Positions 61,780 through 64,000 of a stretch of DNA of 64,000 nucleotides are shown here, in pieces. Within the stretch, counting starts at the first letter, position 1, and every line of letters starts with the position of its first letter. Source of the stretch: Clostridia bacterium (GTDB lineage Bacteria > Bacillota > Clostridia > Oscillospirales > Acutalibacteraceae); NCBI GenBank assembly GCA_017473435.1, contig JAFULG010000003.1, positions 124,001 to 188,000 on the forward strand, in the 5' to 3' direction. The notes below the pieces were generated by a model, which made no database searches, was not told where the DNA came from, and saw nothing but the letters and a program-made list of their open reading frames with translations. A program made the translations under genes and the position numbers.

Positions 61780-62886
61780 ATGTTAACAAATGAAATCAAG
61801 GTTGCCTTTGAGGCATTCGGTAAAGACGGCAATATTATAAGCGTAAACCAGATTACTGCAGGTCTTATCAATGCAACCTATCTTATCGAAACCGACATAA
61901 AGGAAAAATATATTCTTCAGAAAATCAACTCCTTTGTTTTCAAGAATCCCGACGGACTTATGAAAAACATTGTAGGTGTAACAAAGCACCTTTCAGAAAA
62001 AATCAAGGAATACGGCGGAGACTACAAGAGAGAAACCCTCAACTTCCAGCCCTGCAATGACGGTAATTATTATTTTACCGACGAAAACGGCGGTGTATGG
62101 AGAATGTACATTTACGTTGACGAGGCACGCACCTACAACAAGCCCGAAAGCAGTGACACCTTCAGAAGCGCCGGCTGCACCTTCGGCCGCTTTATGAAGC
62201 TGCTCGCAGACTACCCTGCTGATACACTCTTTGAGACGATAGCAAACTTCCACAACACCCCTGCAAGATACGAAAACTTTCTCAAGGCAGCTGAAGCCGA
62301 TATCAAGGGGAGAAAGGCTGTGTGTCAGGATGCCATTGACTTTGTAAACGCACGCAAGGACGACACCCACAGACTCACCGACCTTATCAAAGAGGGCAAG
62401 CTCCCCTTAAGAGTTACTCACAACGACACAAAGCTCAACAATGTGCTTTTCGACCTTGCAACGGATAAGAGCATCTGTGTAATTGACCTTGATACAATTA
62501 TGCCCGGCCTTTCAATGTACGACTTCGGCGACAGTATCCGCTCCGGTGCCAACAAGGCAAAGGAGGATGAGGACGACCTTTCAAAGATTGGCATTGATCT
62601 TGAGCTTTTCGAAGCATACGCCGACGGCTACCTCAGCGAAACCGCAGACAGCCTCACCGACACCGAGCTTGAAAACCTCGCCTTCGGAGCAAAACTGATG
62701 ACCTTTGAGTGCGGCATGAGATTCCTGACCGACTACCTTGAGGGTGACGTTTATTTCAGAACAACCCACCCCGAGCACAACATTGTAAGAGCAAGAAATC
62801 AGTTTAAGCTTGTAGCCGACATGGAAGAGCATATGGACGAAATGAACGCCATTGTGATGAAGTATAAAGAGAAGTATAAGAAGTAA
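61780..62886 (+). CDS. APH-fold small-molecule kinase (N-acetylhexosamine/choline kinase-like)
   Basis: 368 aa with the aminoglycoside-phosphotransferase fold: ITAGLINATYLIETD and YILQKIN (nucleotide lobe), LRVTHNDTKLNNVLFD (Brenner-type catalytic loop) and CVIDLDTIMPG (metal Asp). Overall closest in feel to N-acetylhexosamine 1-kinase (NahK) of the lacto-N-biose pathway, but choline or homoserine-type substrates cannot be excluded. No sugar-operon neighbours; the nucleotidyltransferase at 46102 could act on its product. Confidence 0.82.
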   Translation: MLTNEIKVAFEAFGKDGNIISVNQITAGLINATYLIETDIKEKYILQKINSFVFKNPDGLMKNIVGVTKHLSEKIKEYGGDYKRETLNFQPCNDGNYYFTDENGGVWRMYIYVDEARTYNKPESSDTFRSAGCTFGRFMKLLADYPADTLFETIANFHNTPARYENFLKAAEADIKGRKAVCQDAIDFVNARKDDTHRLTDLIKEGKLPLRVTHNDTKLNNVLFDLATDKSICVIDLDTIMPGLSMYDFGDSIRSGANKAKEDEDDLSKIGIDLELFEAYADGYLSETADSLTDTELENLAFGAKLMTFECGMRFLTDYLEGDVYFRTTHPEHNIVRARNQFKLVADMEEHMDEMNAIVMKYKEKYKK

Positions 62887-62899
62887 GATGATACAGAAG

Positions 62900-62943
62900 C
62901 ACCCCGACCTTACGTTTTAGTGTAAGGTTGGGGTGAGGTTTTC
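62900..62943 (+). terminator. terminator of the kinase gene
   Basis: CACCCCGACCTTAC / GTAAGGTTGGGGTG long stem (one G-T pair) followed by AGGTTTT. Confidence 0.8.
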
Positions 62944-62945
62944 AT

Positions 62946-63176
62946 AATGCGGAGCATCTCTATCAGCTTCGTGAGAAGCTGTATATCATCAACAGCGTAA
63001 GCTTTGGATGTAATCCGTCGCAGACGGAATGTAATCATCCCAAAGGGATGCATGTAATCCTTTCGCAGAAAGGTATGTAATCAATCCGAAGAAGGGCATA
63101 CACCAAGGTGATTACATACAGCTTCGCTGATTACATACGCTTGACGGTGATTACATACCAATCCTTCGGATTGGAT
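62946..63176. repeat. ATGTAATC/GATTACAT hairpin array
   Basis: ATGTAATC at 63008, 63029, 63052 and 63075, then its complement GATTACAT at 63110, 63129 and 63149, spaced 19-23 bp within each block. Between them lie mini-hairpins: CAGCTTC-GTGA-GAAGCTG (before the first octamer), CCGTC-GCA-GACGG, ATCCC-AAA-GGGAT, CCTTTC-GCA-GAAAGG, AGC-TTC-GCT and CCAATCC-TTC-GGATTGG. The two octamer blocks are inverted, so the element as a whole can also fold on itself. No coding sense. It fills the gap between the kinase gene and the tRNA terminator. Confidence 0.85.
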
Positions 63177-63208
63177 AAAAAACGACAAGCGATTGCTTGT
63201 CGTTTTTT
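63177..63208. terminator. bidirectional terminator downstream of tRNA-Arg
   Basis: Perfect 14-bp stem AAAAAACGACAAGC / GCTTGTCGTTTTTT, directly after the encoded CCA of the tRNA on the minus strand. Confidence 0.9.
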
Positions 63209-63282
63209 GGCACCCTCTGCGGGAATCGAACCCACATCTAACCCTTAGGAGGGGTTTATTCTATCCATTGAACTAAGAAGGC
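63208..63282 (-). tRNA. tRNA-Arg (anticodon CCT)
   Basis: Minus strand cloverleaf: acceptor GCCTTCT / AGAGGGT, D-arm GTTC..GAAT, anticodon arm AACCC-CTCCTAA-GGGTT (anticodon CCT), T-arm GTGGG-TTCGATT-CCCGC, discriminator G and an encoded CCA. Reads AGG codons. Confidence 0.95.
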
Positions 63283-63305
63283 GTATTCTGTTTTTGTGCC
63301 CTCAT

Positions 63306-63334
63306 ATTCTATCATCCTTTTTGATTATTGTCAA
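63306..63334 (-). promoter_or_regulatory. tRNA-Arg promoter
   Basis: Minus strand TTGACA (63334-63329), 17-bp spacer, TAGAAT (63311-63306). Confidence 0.8.
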
Positions 63335-63426
63335 CTTTTTTACCCTCTTATAAACAGACCCTTTTATAATTTTAAAAATTTTAACATTCTTTCCGTTACA
63401 TCACAACAGTTTACGCAACAAAAATC

Positions 63427-63455
63427 TTGACATTGTAAATAAATGATGATAAAAT
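63427..63455 (+). promoter_or_regulatory. promoter of the acyl-CoA synthetase gene
   Basis: TTGACA (63427-63432), 17-bp spacer, TAAAAT (63450-63455). The ATG is about 218 bp downstream, giving a long leader (to 63672) in which no known riboswitch was recognised; a second TATAAT-like box lies near 63638. Confidence 0.65.
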
Positions 63456-63672
63456 TTGCTTTATATGTAAAATGCCATAATTCTTTTTTAGTGCTCATTT
63501 TGCATGTAAATCACATAAAGAAAGGCCGTGACGCTTATAAGACCTGAAGCTTGTGTTGAACACAGAAAATTACAGAAAACATTTTTTGAGAGAAATAATT
63601 ATAATACTTTTAAATCATAGCAGTTTAACTGTTTTTATATAATATAAATTCAAAATACGGAGTAATAAAAAA

Positions 63673-64000
63673 ATGAAATTACCTGAAATAGATATGAACC
63701 CGGTTATGGGCAGACCCTATCCGGAAACCACAATGTTCGGTGTTATCGCCGAAAGCGCAAAGAGAGTTCCCAATGCCCCCGCCCTTGACTTTATGGGTAA
63801 AATCACAACCTTTTCAGAATTCGTAAAAAAAATTGAACAGGCAGCAGGTGCATTCCTTAACTACGGCATTAAAGAAGGCGACAAGGTTACGATCTGTATG
63901 CCCAACACACCTCAGGGCATCATCTGTCTTTACGCTCTTAACCGTATCGGTGCAGTTGCAAATATGGTGCATCCCCTTTCATCAAAGAAAAATATCACCT
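63673..64000 (+). CDS. acyl-CoA synthetase (AMP-forming), 3' end beyond the window
   Basis: Open frame from the ATG at 63673 to the window edge (109 codons seen). MKLPEIDMNPVMGRPYPETTMF is followed by APALDFMGKITTFSEFVKKIEQAAGAF, IKEGDKVTICMPNTPQGIICLYALNRIGAVANMVHPLSS, the typical N-terminal part of AMP-binding acyl-CoA synthetases (ANL superfamily). The ATP-binding and acyl-specificity motifs lie outside, so the substrate cannot be judged. Confidence 0.85.
   Translation, partial: MKLPEIDMNPVMGRPYPETTMFGVIAESAKRVPNAPALDFMGKITTFSEFVKKIEQAAGAFLNYGIKEGDKVTICMPNTPQGIICLYALNRIGAVANMVHPLSSKKNIT

Noticed and set aside
62946..63176. Possible CRISPR array
   Set aside because: The repeated unit is only 8 bp, gaps are 11-15 bp and self-complementary, half the units are inverted, and no cas gene is nearby.
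63208..63282. Integration site of a mobile element at tRNA-Arg
   Set aside because: No integrase gene and no duplicated tRNA 3' end were found in the window, and the tRNA has a normal promoter and terminator.

Overview
The window looks like chromosome from an anaerobic, spore-forming gut Firmicute of class Clostridia (Oscillospirales/Ruminococcaceae-like). Supporting this are a glgB-glgC-glgD-glgA glycogen cluster with the Clostridia-type GlgD subunit, a one-polypeptide pyruvate:ferredoxin oxidoreductase, a SpoIIE homologue, AGGAGG-type ribosome sites, TTGACA-17-TATAAT promoters and moderate GC. It is gene-dense and mostly ordinary core genome. No phage, IS transposase or CRISPR array was seen.

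Layout. 1-5783: glycogen synthesis. 6105-8846: guaB and trpS, divergent. 8898-12740: two secreted proteins. 12909-16991: a P2-type cation ATPase behind a yybP-ykoY (Mn2+) riboswitch, and a membrane protein. 17015-19865: a sensor-like operon of an HTH/DUF2157-type protein with two GDYXXLXY-like paralogues. 19973-25510: a Cys-rich protein, a DUF1846 protein, a DUF2975/HTH/DUF4173 membrane operon and trmB. 25713-28623: a membrane-embedded M28 peptidase and a secreted hydrolase with a Cys nucleophile elbow. 28915-32463: nifJ. 32700-37456: small membrane protein, ECF sigma unit, a methyltransferase gene broken by a stop codon, EamA and NhaC transporters and a secreted protein. 37589-44736: GH36 glycosidase, spoIIE, a GPH sugar symporter, a 39-aa microprotein and a secreted protein. 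44792-51120: yfbR, pduL, nucleotidyltransferase, a second microprotein, MgtC-like protein and secA. 51295-59249: an Xre regulator facing a secreted zinc-ribbon-repeat gene, then comEB, U32 protease, zapA, a large membrane protein and a second GPH symporter. 59436-64000: a lipoprotein, a Ca-loop repeat protein with an ECF/RsgI-like pair, a sugar/choline kinase, a hairpin array, tRNA-Arg(CCT), and the start of an acyl-CoA synthetase.

The most unusual content is non-coding. (1) A superfamily of dispersed structured repeats lies directly behind stop codons. They share an AAAGTTYTTTGG box and a long hairpin whose arms differ between copies yet stay complementary. They nearly always lie in the sense orientation of the preceding gene, and some form tail-to-tail pairs. 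Two copies carry the same internal module of about 110 bp. (2) At 62946-63176 the octamer ATGTAATC occurs four times, then its complement three times, separated by mini-hairpins. On the protein side, four exported proteins end in a short amphipathic Phe/Ile/Leu tail, and two free-standing ~40-aa microproteins resemble that tail. Together they may form an undescribed surface or membrane-association system.
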